This document shows, in pieces, positions 1-8,887 of a stretch of DNA of 38,960 nucleotides. The stretch comes from Ignavibacteria bacterium (GTDB lineage: Bacteria > Bacteroidota > Ignavibacteria > Tepidaquicellales > Tepidaquicellaceae): positions 1-38,960 of the forward strand of contig JAFGII010000014.1 in NCBI GenBank assembly GCA_016929695.1, in the 5' to 3' direction. The notes below the pieces were generated by a model. The model ran no database searches, had not been told where the DNA came from, and saw only the letters and a list, made by a program, of their open reading frames with translations. Each line of letters starts with the position of its first letter. Within the stretch, counting starts at the first letter, position 1. Position numbers and translations under genes: made by a program.

Positions 1-944
1 TAATTTTTAAATCCCATTAACGAGTTTATCCCGTTTATATTAATACCCGTGTATTTTTCTTCCTGCGGAGAGAAATTCAGGTCACGGTAATAAATTTTAT
101 TGTCATCTTTGTAATAATAAAGGCGGTTACCGAGAACAAGAAAGTCAAAATTATCTTCATAAAGATTTTCTGTTTCCGATGTTAAAACATTTTCATTTTT
201 ATAATTTAAAATATGAAGTTTTCTGTCCGTGAAAAAAATTATTTTGCCGTTGCAGGAAGAAATTTTTCCGGGGATAATATTATTTGATGAATATTTGTAT
301 GTGTAAATTATTTTTTTATCAACCGGGTTGAGCAGAATAATTTTCCCCTGCTTATTATCAGGATTGTATTCATTTAAGACGATTGAAATTGAATTATCTC
401 CTGCCATACAGTTCAGATTATTCCAGATATAACAGCCGGGTTCGCTTTTGTAAATTGCGCGTATTATATTATCTTCGTCAATTGAATACACGGCGTTAAT
501 TGAATTTATATATGCCTTATCTTTATAAGAAAATCCCGTTTTTTCAAACCTCACATTACCCGCATTGTATCTGTAAACAAGTGATGCATCAGGTTTATTT
601 ACCGAATAAACATTTCCGTTCAGGGATGTTAAAATTAAATTATCATAAGTTTGAAATATATTATTGATAAATTCATCGTTAAGTTCAATTTGCTTCAAAG
701 TCCTGAAACACCGTTCATTCCCTGCAGGATAAGCCAGTTCGGATTTATTAAATCCCGACAACCGGTTATCCGATTTATATCCAGAATATTCGGGTTCATA
801 AGGCGAGGTTTCTTCTTCAGGTTTTATCTTAACGGAAACATCTTTCTCTTCCGTTATATTTACATTGAGAACATCATTTTTTTGCTTATTATTCCGGTTT
901 TCTTCTTCATCATCAAATGATATTATGATTTTATCGTCTGCCAT
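1..944 (-). CDS. Hypothetical protein, N-terminal 314 residues (gene runs off the window)
   Basis: The ATG lies two bases after the dnaX stop, and the frame stays open to base 1, so the 3' end is missing. The product starts MADDKIIISFDDEEENRN, a charged, low-complexity N-terminus of about 60 residues with no signal peptide. It then becomes a series of short beta-strand-like segments such as LILTSLNGNVYSV, INAVYSIDEDNIIRAIY and KLHILNYKNENVL. These resemble blades of a PQQ/WD-type beta-propeller, but I cannot assign a family. The tight spacing suggests co-transcription with lon and dnaX. I do not recognise a function. Confidence is high that it is a gene and low on fold. Confidence 0.7.
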   Translation of the reverse strand, partial: MADDKIIISFDDEEENRNNKQKNDVLNVNITEEKDVSVKIKPEEETSPYEPEYSGYKSDNRLSGFNKSELAYPAGNERCFRTLKQIELNDEFINNIFQTYDNLILTSLNGNVYSVNKPDASLVYRYNAGNVRFEKTGFSYKDKAYINSINAVYSIDEDNIIRAIYKSEPGCYIWNNLNCMAGDNSISIVLNEYNPDNKQGKIILLNPVDKKIIYTYKYSSNNIIPGKISSCNGKIIFFTDRKLHILNYKNENVLTSETENLYEDNFDFLVLGNRLYYYKDDNKIYYRDLNFSPQEEKYTGININGINSLMGFKN

Positions 945-946
945 GG

Positions 947-2329
947 TTATTGATTATTGTTTATGTCAACCTCTTCGGTGTCAAACATATTTTTTAATTT
1001 ATTTTCCATATTACGGAACATATCTTCCGGAGAGGTATGTCCGGATTTCGGAATATCTGTTGAAACATTTAATCTGATATTAATTTCATCATCATTAATG
1101 GGAGGAGATTTATATTCCGACCGGTAAGATGTTTCCTTATATTTTGCCGTATTTTTTATATTTTCCGCAAAAGATATGTCAGAAGTTTTTTTTTTGAATT
1201 CCTCCAGACCGGTAATTAATTTTTCAAGGTCAATCACTTCTTTGTTTATGCGGCACAGTTCGACGAGAATTGTTTCCAGCAGAATTTTCTGATTGCCGGA
1301 ACTTCTGAATCTGTATTCGTCATCGAAAAGAATTTTCAATATTCTCAATATCTGCTCTTCCGAAAAATTTTCCGATTCTTTGAGATATTTTTTTCTGATT
1401 ACGTCGGATTCATCGAGGAGAGAGAGATTTTTTGTTGTTTTTATTATGAGCAAATCCCGAAAATGCTCGCTTATTCCGTTGAAGAATGTCTGAAGGTCAA
1501 ATCCAAGGTCAATCAGTTCATCGAAATATTTCAGGATTGAAGAAGCGTCGGAATTTTTTATATATTCAGAAATTTTGAAATAAACTTCTTTACCCGGCAG
1601 ATTGAGAAATTCTTTTAATTCGCCGACAGTAATTTTACTTCCGCAAAATGAAACTGCAAGGTCGAAAACTCCGAGCGCATCCCGCAGTGCACCGTCTCCG
1701 AGTTTCGCTATCAGGAAAAGAGATTCGTCGTCAATTTTTATTTTTTCATTTTCAGCAATATTTCTGAGTCTGTCAGTGATTTCATCAATTTTAAACCTGT
1801 GAAGATTGAACCGCTGGCAGCGGCTCACGATTGTCTGCGGAATTTTCTCCGGATTAGTTGTGGCGAGAATAAATATAAGGTAAGGGGGCGGCTCCTCGAG
1901 TATTTTAAGCATAGCGTTAAATGCCTGCTGAGTCAGCATGTGAACTTCGTCAACGATGAAAAATTTGTATTTTGCTTTTACGGGATAATATTTGGCTGCA
2001 TCCTGAATTGCTCTCACGTCGTCAATACCCCGGTTGGAAGCGGCGTCGAGTTCAAATACATCAGGGTGAATTCCTTTCGTAATTTCAACGCAGTTTTCGC
2101 ATTCATTGCAGGGCTCGCCGTCTTTCCGGTTCGGACAATTAAGTGCCTTGGCAAATATTCTTGCTATTGTTGTTTTACCTGTTCCTCTCGGACCGCTCAC
2201 GAGATATGAATGCCCCATCTTTTTTAGTTTTATTGCATTCTTTAATGTCTGCGTTACAAATTCCTGCGATATTACTTCGTCGAACCGCTGAGGTCTGTAT
2301 TTCAATGCTGATACTTTATAATCGCTCAT
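947..2329 (-). CDS. dnaX: DNA polymerase III subunit gamma/tau
   Basis: This is the clamp-loader ATPase of the replisome. It loads the beta clamp and, as tau, bridges to polymerase and helicase. The AAA+ module shows a Walker A, GPRGTGKTT, at residues 46-54 and a four-cysteine zinc site at C65, C74, C77 and C80. The Walker B/DEVH lies near 127-130, and sensor 1 is in ILATTNPEKIP. At 460 residues the protein is shorter than E. coli tau (643) and has only a short, charged C-terminal tail after the collar region. The ATG overlaps the lon stop as ATGA, implying translational coupling. An A10 run at codons 379-382 is a probable programmed slippage site, listed separately. The family call is certain. 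Confidence 0.97.
   Translation of the reverse strand: MSDYKVSALKYRPQRFDEVISQEFVTQTLKNAIKLKKMGHSYLVSGPRGTGKTTIARIFAKALNCPNRKDGEPCNECENCVEITKGIHPDVFELDAASNRGIDDVRAIQDAAKYYPVKAKYKFFIVDEVHMLTQQAFNAMLKILEEPPPYLIFILATTNPEKIPQTIVSRCQRFNLHRFKIDEITDRLRNIAENEKIKIDDESLFLIAKLGDGALRDALGVFDLAVSFCGSKITVGELKEFLNLPGKEVYFKISEYIKNSDASSILKYFDELIDLGFDLQTFFNGISEHFRDLLIIKTTKNLSLLDESDVIRKKYLKESENFSEEQILRILKILFDDEYRFRSSGNQKILLETILVELCRINKEVIDLEKLITGLEEFKKKTSDISFAENIKNTAKYKETSYRSEYKSPPINDDEINIRLNVSTDIPKSGHTSPEDMFRNMENKLKNMFDTEEVDINNNQ
1186..1195 (-). promoter_or_regulatory. A10 slippery run inside dnaX (putative gamma-producing frameshift site)
   Basis: On the coding strand a run of ten A residues covers codons 379-381 and the first base of codon 382. 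Reading with one extra A gives Asn-Phe and then TGA, a 383-residue product. Reading with one A lost gives a nine-codon tail and then TAA, a 390-residue product. Both alternative frames therefore stop soon after the AAA+ and collar domains, which matches the size logic of gamma against tau. Homopolymer slippage in dnaX is established for Thermus (A9), and ribosomal -1 shifting is established for E. coli. Use of this particular site is inference. Confidence 0.6.
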
Positions 2330-4887
2330 GATTTTGTCTTTTTGAATTTAATAATTCTGCTGCCGAATAAATAAGGAATCATATCTTCTACCGTTTTCAT
2401 AGTAATTATTTTTAATTTACCTTTGATATCTTTCGGTACTTCTGCAAGGTCTTTTTTATTTTCTTCCGGAACTAATACTGTCTTTATTCCGCTTCGAAGT
2501 GCCGCAAGCAATTTTTCGTTCAGTCCGCCGATGGGGAGAACATTACCGCGGAGAGTAATTTCACCTGTTAATGCCACATCAGTTTTAACGGGATTTTTTG
2601 TTACCGAAGATAGCATTGCGGTTATCATGGTAATTCCCGCTGAAGGACCGTCTTTCGGAATAGCACCTTCGGGAACGTGTATGTGTATTTCCTTATCCTT
2701 AAAATAATTTTCGGGAATACCGAATTTTTTTGCGTTTGATTTTATATATGACAAGCCTGCCTGTGCGGATTCTTTCATTACTTCCCCGAGTTTACCCGTC
2801 AGCGTAAGTTTATCAGCGCCTTTCATTATGGTAACATCAATTGCAAGGATATCCCCGCCGTGCGAAGTCCAGGCTAAACCTGTTGCTGAGCCTATACGTT
2901 CCTTTTCCTTTATCGAGCGTGTATCAGGAAACTTTCTTACACCGAGATATTTTTCAACATCTTTTTCCGTAATTTTAATAACAGATTCGTCAATATTTTC
3001 CCTTGCAATTCTGCTTTTAATCAATTTTCTTATTATGTTTGTAAGTTCACGTTCGAGATTCCTGACACCCGATTCACGCGTATATTCCCTTATGATTTTT
3101 AATATTATTCCGTCGGGAAAAACAATCGCATTTTTTTTGAGACCGTGCTCGGAAAGTTCCTTCGGTATTATATGTCTCTTGGCAATCTGAATTTTTTCGA
3201 AGTCGAGGTAACTCCGCATTTCTATTATTTCCATTCTGTCGAGCAGTGCGGGAGGTATATTGTAGGATATATTTGCAGTTGTTATGAACAGTGCACTTGA
3301 CAGGTCGTAATCAACGTCGAGATAATGGTCGTTAAATGTATTATTCTGTTCCGGGTCGAGCACCTCGAGCATAGCGCTGGCGGGGTCGCCGCGCCAGTCA
3401 CTCCCCATTTTATCTATTTCGTCTATCAGTATGACGGGATTGCAGGTACCTGCCCGTTTCATTGCCTGTATTATTTTGCCGGGCATAGAGCCGATATAGG
3501 TACGTCTGTGTCCCCTGATTTCCGCTTCGTCCTTTACGCCGCCGACCGAGAGTCTGGCGAACTTCCTGTTCAATGCTCTTGCTATGGATTTTCCGAGTGA
3601 AGTCTTTCCTACACCCGGAGGACCTACGAGACATAAAATCTGACCTTTAGGAGGTTTCTTGATGTTCTTTTTATGAAGTAATTTTAATATTGCCAGTAGT
3701 TCTATTATTCTTTCTTTCGGTTTTTCGAGGTTGTAATGGTCTTCGTCAAGTATGCTCTGTGCATTATCGAGATTATAATTATCCTCTGTGTATATATTCC
3801 ACGGGACGCTTACCATCCAGTCGAGATAATTTCTTGTCACGGAAAAATCAGGCGACATAGAAGAGGTTTTTTTCAGTTTATTGAATTCTTCCATTGCCTT
3901 TGCCTTCACGCTTTCGGGCATTCCGCAATTCTCGATTTTCTCGAACATTTTTTGCAGGTCGGGGTCGAGAATTTCCGAACCTTCACCGAGTTCATCTTGG
4001 AGAATTCTGATTTGTTCCTGAACTATGAACCGGCGCTGGTTCTTCTGCATTTCGGTGTAAACCTTGTTGTCAATCTCTTTGATTATATTGGAAATTTCGA
4101 GTTCCGATGTAAGGTAATATGCAAGTTCGTAATATAAACTTTTCAAATCGGATATCTCGAGAAGATATTGCTTTTTCTGTATGTCAATATTAATTGTGGA
4201 AGAAACATAAAAAGCACGCCTGTCAAATTCGGGTATATTCTGAAATGTAATAAGTGTTTCTTTAGGAAAAACGGGATTGGCATTTATGTAATCGGTAAAT
4301 AGGGTTTTTACTTTGCGGGAAACTGCTTCAAGTTCCGGGTCTATTGCCGAACCCGAAAAGTTTTTTACTTTAACATTTGCTTTTATAAAGGAATTTGGAG
4401 TGTATTTAATTACATCGGCGGAAGACAATCCGTCAACAAGGATTTTAATTAATCCGTTTGGCATTCTCAAAACCTGAATGATTTTCGCTACCGTTCCTGA
4501 TTTATATAAATTATCCGGGTCGATGTTTTCAGTTAAAGAATTTACCTGCGTGGCAAGAAAAACATACATATCTTTTTCAACGGCAAAATCAATTGCTTTA
4601 ATGGTTGATTCCCTTCCTGCAAGAACGGGATATACCGTGTACGGAAATATTACGATGTCTTTTAAAGGTATGACGGGAATAAATTCTTCTGCGGAAAAAT
4701 CTTTCAATTCTTTACGGTTAATACCTGAAAGTTCAAGTTTGTAGGGCAGGCTTTCTTTTACCGCATCTGTTTCTTTTTGTGTGTCGTATCCGGATTTATC
4801 CTCTTTTATTAAATTTTGTTCTTTTATTTTTTTTCCTTCCGGTTTTTCCGTTTCTTCCGATTTTTTTTTCCTTTTCTTTTCCTTCAT
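2326..4887 (-). CDS. lon: ATP-dependent endopeptidase Lon (LonA type)
   Basis: Lon is a cytoplasmic AAA+ serine protease that degrades misfolded and regulatory proteins. The 853-residue protein has a Lys/Glu-rich N-terminal extension of about 60 residues, then the LON substrate-binding domain (starting near IPVIPLKDIVIFPYT, about 70-280). The ATPase domain has Walker A GPPGVGKTS at 422-430 and Walker B ILIDEIDK near 486-493. The C-terminal protease domain carries the Ser-Lys dyad, S749 in PKDGPSAG and K792 in GGLNEKLLAA. The spacing of 43 residues equals that of E. coli S679/K722. The start follows an A/T-rich leader without a Shine-Dalgarno sequence. The lysine-rich extension is longer than in E. 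coli and is the only unusual feature. Confidence 0.98.
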   Translation of the reverse strand: MKEKKRKKKSEETEKPEGKKIKEQNLIKEDKSGYDTQKETDAVKESLPYKLELSGINRKELKDFSAEEFIPVIPLKDIVIFPYTVYPVLAGRESTIKAIDFAVEKDMYVFLATQVNSLTENIDPDNLYKSGTVAKIIQVLRMPNGLIKILVDGLSSADVIKYTPNSFIKANVKVKNFSGSAIDPELEAVSRKVKTLFTDYINANPVFPKETLITFQNIPEFDRRAFYVSSTINIDIQKKQYLLEISDLKSLYYELAYYLTSELEISNIIKEIDNKVYTEMQKNQRRFIVQEQIRILQDELGEGSEILDPDLQKMFEKIENCGMPESVKAKAMEEFNKLKKTSSMSPDFSVTRNYLDWMVSVPWNIYTEDNYNLDNAQSILDEDHYNLEKPKERIIELLAILKLLHKKNIKKPPKGQILCLVGPPGVGKTSLGKSIARALNRKFARLSVGGVKDEAEIRGHRRTYIGSMPGKIIQAMKRAGTCNPVILIDEIDKMGSDWRGDPASAMLEVLDPEQNNTFNDHYLDVDYDLSSALFITTANISYNIPPALLDRMEIIEMRSYLDFEKIQIAKRHIIPKELSEHGLKKNAIVFPDGIILKIIREYTRESGVRNLERELTNIIRKLIKSRIARENIDESVIKITEKDVEKYLGVRKFPDTRSIKEKERIGSATGLAWTSHGGDILAIDVTIMKGADKLTLTGKLGEVMKESAQAGLSYIKSNAKKFGIPENYFKDKEIHIHVPEGAIPKDGPSAGITMITAMLSSVTKNPVKTDVALTGEITLRGNVLPIGGLNEKLLAALRSGIKTVLVPEENKKDLAEVPKDIKGKLKIITMKTVEDMIPYLFGSRIIKFKKTKS

Positions 4888-4968
4888 ATCTTATTGTTTG
4901 ATTATTGTCTTCAGTGTACTAAAAAATTTGAATTTAAATTTACATTCAATTAACTCAATATTCAATGT

Positions 4969-5001
4969 ATTATAAGATAATCCTTTATTATCGTAAAGGA
5001 T
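4969..5001 (-). promoter_or_regulatory. Putative lon promoter with overlapping dyad operator
   Basis: Reading toward lon, TTTACG (4997-4992), a 17-base spacer and TATAAT (4974-4969) form a sigma70-like promoter about 80 bases before the ATG. A perfect 8-bp inverted repeat, ATCCTTTA-N6-TAAAGGAT (4980-5001), covers the -35 element and the upstream part of the spacer, where a repressor would act. It is not the CIRCE sequence. The remaining bases between lon and the divergent TPR gene (4888-5197) are AT-rich and hold nothing else I can support. Promoter use and operator function are inferred. Confidence 0.4.
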
Positions 5002-5197
5002 ATATAAGGTTAAGATTAATTTTATTTTAAGTACAGAATAACGCATTTTCACTGCTAAAACCGCTTTTTAAATAAAAAAGACTAAAGATTCCGGTGATTT
5101 ATAATAAATTTATGAACATTTATTAATTTCAGCAGAATTTTATTCCGTTATTAAGAAATGAATTGATTTATCCGATAAATAGGAATAATTTTAAATT

Positions 5198-7582
5198 ATG
5201 AAGTTAAAAATAATAACGGTATTACTGGTCATATCGGCGTTTTTTATTTCGGGCTGTACGCATATGTCGCACAGGACTTATACAAAAACGGAAGTTGCCG
5301 TTGATGAAGACCCCGAACCTGTCTATGAAATAACACTGGATGAAAACTATCAGAATTTTGTCGAATATATGTTTGCAGTAAACCGCTCAGAAAGTTTCGG
5401 TACGTATTTCAATAAATATTATATGGCTGAAGTTGATTTCGACGAGGGAATGAAAGAATACAGAGCGGGATATGTCGCAAATTACAATCCGAGTCTTGAT
5501 TCACTTGATAAAGTGCCACCTGTTGCAACTGCCGCAAAGGAAAAATTCAATCTGGTTATTGAACGGTGTTCAAAAATAATTCAATATAATAAAAATACAC
5601 GTTTCCTTGATGATGCCGTTCTTCTAATCGGGAAATCCTATTTCTTTATGCAGGATTATCTTCAGGCAGAAAGGAAGTTCAATGAATTTCTTTCAAAACT
5701 GACACGAAGCGAATTATACGATGAGGCAATATTATATCTCGGGAAGACCAAAATGAAACTACGCAATAAATCGGACGGTGAATTAATATTGAACAATCTT
5801 CTTGTAAAAACGGACGACAACGAAATTAAATCCGAAATCACGGAGGAACTTGCCATAAATTCATTATCAAACCGTGACATTAAAACAGCGGTAGAATATT
5901 TTGAGAAATCTGTTGATTTTACAAAAGACGACGAAAAAAAGGCAAACAAACAATACACACTTGCCAAGATATTTTTATTAAGTGATATTGAGAAATCAGT
6001 CAGTGAATATGACAAAGTCATAGATAACACATCCGATTTTGATTTAACCTTTTATGCCAAACTGAACAAGGGAGTTGCACTCATAAAATTAAAGAAATAT
6101 AAGGATGCCCGTAAATTGTTCCGTGATTTAAGCAAAGATTATAGGGATTACCCTGATTTAAAACAGCAGGCAGACCTGGAACACGCAAATACTTATTTTT
6201 ATCTTGGTGAATATGATGAAGCATTAACAATGTATTATGATTTAATAATCGAATTTGCGGGTACAAAATCAGCTTCAGAGGCATATTATTATATGGGAAA
6301 GTATTACGAGGAAATAAAAAACGATTATTTTAATGCACTGATAAATTACAAGAAATCGGCTCAGGGTCCGATTTCGGAATTAGTTTCAATCAGTATAAAA
6401 AAATACAATCATCTTGATAAATATTTTACACTTATTGCGGAAATACAGGATACGTTAAAAACGGATATCCCCGGCGAAAATCCTCAACTTGAAAAATATA
6501 AACAACTAAAACTTGAAGAAGAAGGTATAGAACAGGAAAAAGGCAAACAAGAACCGAAATTTGAACAGCAGCATGAAGGGAAAGGCTTCGGCTCAGGAGT
6601 CAGGGATACAACAGATGCCGATACCTTAAAAACGGAAATAAAGGATGAAATCGGTGACGGAGGAGATACTGAAATCATAAAAGAACAGGTAAAGGACACG
6701 GTAGTTACCGATACATCCGGAATTAATAATTATGAGGAAATAATAGATTTACAGCATATTGAAGATTCAATAAATGCGGCAAGACAGGATAAAATTTTCA
6801 ATGCCTATTTTAATATGGCTGAACTGTTCGCTTTTAGTATGGGTATTAATGATTCTGCAATTGTATATCTTGAATTTTTAATGACTGATGATACAAGTTC
6901 CTACAGAAAACCCCGTGCGATGTATATGCTTTCAACATTATACAGAAGTGAAAAGCAGGAAGAAAAAGCCAATAAACTTTTAAATGATTTGATTGAACAA
7001 TTTCCAAAAACGGAATTAGCAAATGAAGCAAGAAAAATTCTTGGTCTTGAATTAATTGAAATTGAAACCGACCCTGCCGAATATCTTTATAAAGAAGCAG
7101 TGGATTATATATACTCGGGAAATTATCAGACAGCAATCGGCAATTTGACGAACGTTTTTACAAATTATACTCAAAGCAAAGTTGCTCCGAAATCATTATT
7201 TACACTGGGATGGATTTATGAACATCATCTTGCAAATAAAGACAGTGCCTACTATTACTACAAATTTTTAAAGGACAGATATCCGTTTTCCCGGTATAGT
7301 ATTGCGGTAGATCCGAAACTTAACGTTCTGACGGACTTTTTTAATCCAAAAATTCAGGATACGACAGGTGTTCTGCCTGATTCCCTTAAAGAAGGAGAGG
7401 ATATAATAGGTGAACTTCCTCAGGAAAAAGAGAAAGAGTTATTTGATATATCGGAAGATTCGTTAAAATTAGACCCTGAATTGCTTAAACAAATTATGCA
7501 GGATACTTTATTAACGGTGCCTTTGCCTGAAATACAGGAAGAACAGCCGGGCGAACAGGAAGAAGAAGCAGGGGAGAGATGA
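5198..7582 (+). CDS. Tetratricopeptide-repeat lipoprotein (possibly SprE/PorW-like)
   Basis: The 794-residue protein starts with a lipoprotein signal, MKLKIITVLLVISAFFISGC, with the lipidated Cys at position 20. Many TPR-like helical pairs follow, for example near 150-190 (DDAVLLIGKSYFFMQDYLQAERKF), 305-390 and 560-690. A Lys/Glu/Asp-rich linker lies around 430-510, and the C-terminus is acidic. It is probably anchored in the periplasmic leaflet of the outer membrane and acts as a protein-interaction scaffold. The window encodes T9SS cargo, and the layout (lipobox, a 'FNKYYMAEVDFDEGM' segment, then TPRs) recalls the T9SS lipoprotein SprE/PorW. That match is from memory of the family and is unproven. 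It is monocistronic and converges on htpX. Confidence 0.85.
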   Translation: MKLKIITVLLVISAFFISGCTHMSHRTYTKTEVAVDEDPEPVYEITLDENYQNFVEYMFAVNRSESFGTYFNKYYMAEVDFDEGMKEYRAGYVANYNPSLDSLDKVPPVATAAKEKFNLVIERCSKIIQYNKNTRFLDDAVLLIGKSYFFMQDYLQAERKFNEFLSKLTRSELYDEAILYLGKTKMKLRNKSDGELILNNLLVKTDDNEIKSEITEELAINSLSNRDIKTAVEYFEKSVDFTKDDEKKANKQYTLAKIFLLSDIEKSVSEYDKVIDNTSDFDLTFYAKLNKGVALIKLKKYKDARKLFRDLSKDYRDYPDLKQQADLEHANTYFYLGEYDEALTMYYDLIIEFAGTKSASEAYYYMGKYYEEIKNDYFNALINYKKSAQGPISELVSISIKKYNHLDKYFTLIAEIQDTLKTDIPGENPQLEKYKQLKLEEEGIEQEKGKQEPKFEQQHEGKGFGSGVRDTTDADTLKTEIKDEIGDGGDTEIIKEQVKDTVVTDTSGINNYEEIIDLQHIEDSINAARQDKIFNAYFNMAELFAFSMGINDSAIVYLEFLMTDDTSSYRKPRAMYMLSTLYRSEKQEEKANKLLNDLIEQFPKTELANEARKILGLELIEIETDPAEYLYKEAVDYIYSGNYQTAIGNLTNVFTNYTQSKVAPKSLFTLGWIYEHHLANKDSAYYYYKFLKDRYPFSRYSIAVDPKLNVLTDFFNPKIQDTTGVLPDSLKEGEDIIGELPQEKEKELFDISEDSLKLDPELLKQIMQDTLLTVPLPEIQEEQPGEQEEEAGER

Positions 7583-7591
7583 TTGGTCGTT

Positions 7592-7615
7592 GGTAATTGG
7601 GTAATTGGGTGATTG
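7592..7615 (+). repeat. Three tandem 8-bp repeats (GGTAATTG)
   Basis: Directly after the TPR-gene stop, GGTAATTG occurs twice in a row, followed by GGTGATTG. An offset, imperfect copy (GGTCGTTG) precedes them. This is a short tandem repeat of low complexity in the 152-base gap between the convergent genes. It has no clear hairpin or function. Confidence 0.6.
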
Positions 7616-7734
7616 ATAGAATTTTTATAGTTTGTTATATATCGAATTTATTTCTTCCGGGGCTGTCTTTAATGATTATTCTCTGATTTATATTTTCTTT
7701 TTTACAGTTATCTTATATAAAACAGTTTTATGAC

Positions 7735-8616
7735 TTAATGAATAATTGTCATTTCTTTTAATCTCTTTATTCTGTCTTCGATAGGGGGGTGTGTTCTGAA
7801 TAAGGAGAATCCCTTTTTCCAGTCAATTTTTGCCATGGTGAAAGAATCTTTTTTATCAAGCTGACCGGTATATCCGCCGATTGTTGCAAGGGCAGAAGCC
7901 ATTGCATCGGGCGATGTAGTTCTTGCGGAGCCTTCATCTGCCCGATATTCGCGGCGTCTTGAAAAAGCCGCAAGTACAATATTTGCGAGAAGCATTAAAA
8001 CAATCTGCACAATAAAAACGACTGCGGGATATGCCAAGGCACCCAATCCGCCGCGGCTGCTCTGGTTTCGTGTTGCCGAACCGAGAAAAATAACTATGAA
8101 TCTTGATATAAATATAACAAATGCGTTTGCAATACCCGTCAGTAATGTAAGAGTTACCATATCGCCATTTTTTATGTGAGCCATTTCATGTCCGGCAACC
8201 GCTTCAATCCGTCTTTCATCCATCATATTCAGAAGACCTGTGGAGAATGCCACCATAGATGATTTTTTTGTTGCACCCGTAGCAAATGCATTCGGCTCGG
8301 GCGAGTTGTAAATTCCAACTTCAGGGACAGGTAAATTATTTTTTTCGGCAAGCCTTTTAATCATGCTGTATATTCTTCCCTCGGTTCCTGATGATGTTGA
8401 AGGTTCAATAATTTTTATTGAATAAGCCTTTTTTGCCATCCATTTGCTTATAAGCAAGGAAATAAATGAGCCGCCCATTCCCCAAAAGACTGACATTATC
8501 AGCAAACCTGTAACACCTGCACTGTCAATACCGAGTAAACTGAGGATAAACCCAATTACTACAATTACAAGAAAATTTACAACTAAGAATAATCCGATTC
8601 TTTTGATATACTCCAT
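7735..8616 (-). CDS. htpX: Membrane zinc metalloprotease HtpX (M48 family)
   Basis: HtpX is an inner-membrane protease that removes damaged membrane proteins, acting beside FtsH. The 293-residue protein has two N-terminal membrane segments (about 8-29 and 36-58) and two more near 155-178 and 193-217. The zinc motif HEMAH has H143, E144 and H147, and the third ligand is E223 in RREYRADEGS. These positions nearly coincide with E. coli HtpX (H139, H143, E222). The AVAGHEMAHIKNGD context is diagnostic. It stands alone on the minus strand, converging on the TPR gene. No heat-shock operator is visible upstream. Confidence 0.95.
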   Translation of the reverse strand: MEYIKRIGLFLVVNFLVIVVIGFILSLLGIDSAGVTGLLIMSVFWGMGGSFISLLISKWMAKKAYSIKIIEPSTSSGTEGRIYSMIKRLAEKNNLPVPEVGIYNSPEPNAFATGATKKSSMVAFSTGLLNMMDERRIEAVAGHEMAHIKNGDMVTLTLLTGIANAFVIFISRFIVIFLGSATRNQSSRGGLGALAYPAVVFIVQIVLMLLANIVLAAFSRRREYRADEGSARTTSPDAMASALATIGGYTGQLDKKDSFTMAKIDWKKGFSLFRTHPPIEDRIKRLKEMTIIH

Positions 8617-8767
8617 AATTTGAATTTAGTTTATATTAAAAATAAGATAATAAAATGAGAAAAGTTATTCAAAAGAGATGAAAGGAATTAAATAAAATAT
8701 GTCTGGAGATTAAAAAAAGGTATCGGGACTGCTCTGCTGAATCAGTGGTATAATATTTTTCCAAGGT

Positions 8768-8856
8768 AGGATTCTATGACTATATTCTGCTTTTACGGGA
8801 AGCTCGGTTCCGGTTTTGTTTCTTCAGATATTTTATAGAAGTTCCGGAGCGGGTCG
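8768..8856 (-). pseudogene. Decayed duplicate of the sufT 3' end
   Basis: This 89-bp stretch aligns without gaps to 8863-8951, the last codons of sufT plus its downstream flank, at an offset of 95 bp. I count 71 of 89 identical bases. The 23 bases at the low-coordinate end (downstream of the stop) are identical, and all 18 differences fall in the remaining 66, mostly transitions. In the matching frame it reads DPLRNFYKISEETKPEPSFP then stop, beside DPPWDYDKMSEVAKLELGFL then stop in sufT. It is a partial tandem duplication or a remnant of a diverged sufT allele, too short to be functional. Bases 8617-8767 hold nothing else I can support. Confidence 0.7.
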
Positions 8857-8887
8857 CATAACAGGATTCTATGACTATATTCTGCCT

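Noticed and set aside
3325-3600. Long open frames on the plus strand opposite lon and dnaX
   Set aside because: They are antisense shadows of well-identified conserved genes and carry no recognisable domains.
4861-4869. A9 run at the start of lon as a second slippage site
   Set aside because: It encodes part of a lysine-rich N-terminal extension. A shift there would only abort the protein, with no family precedent.
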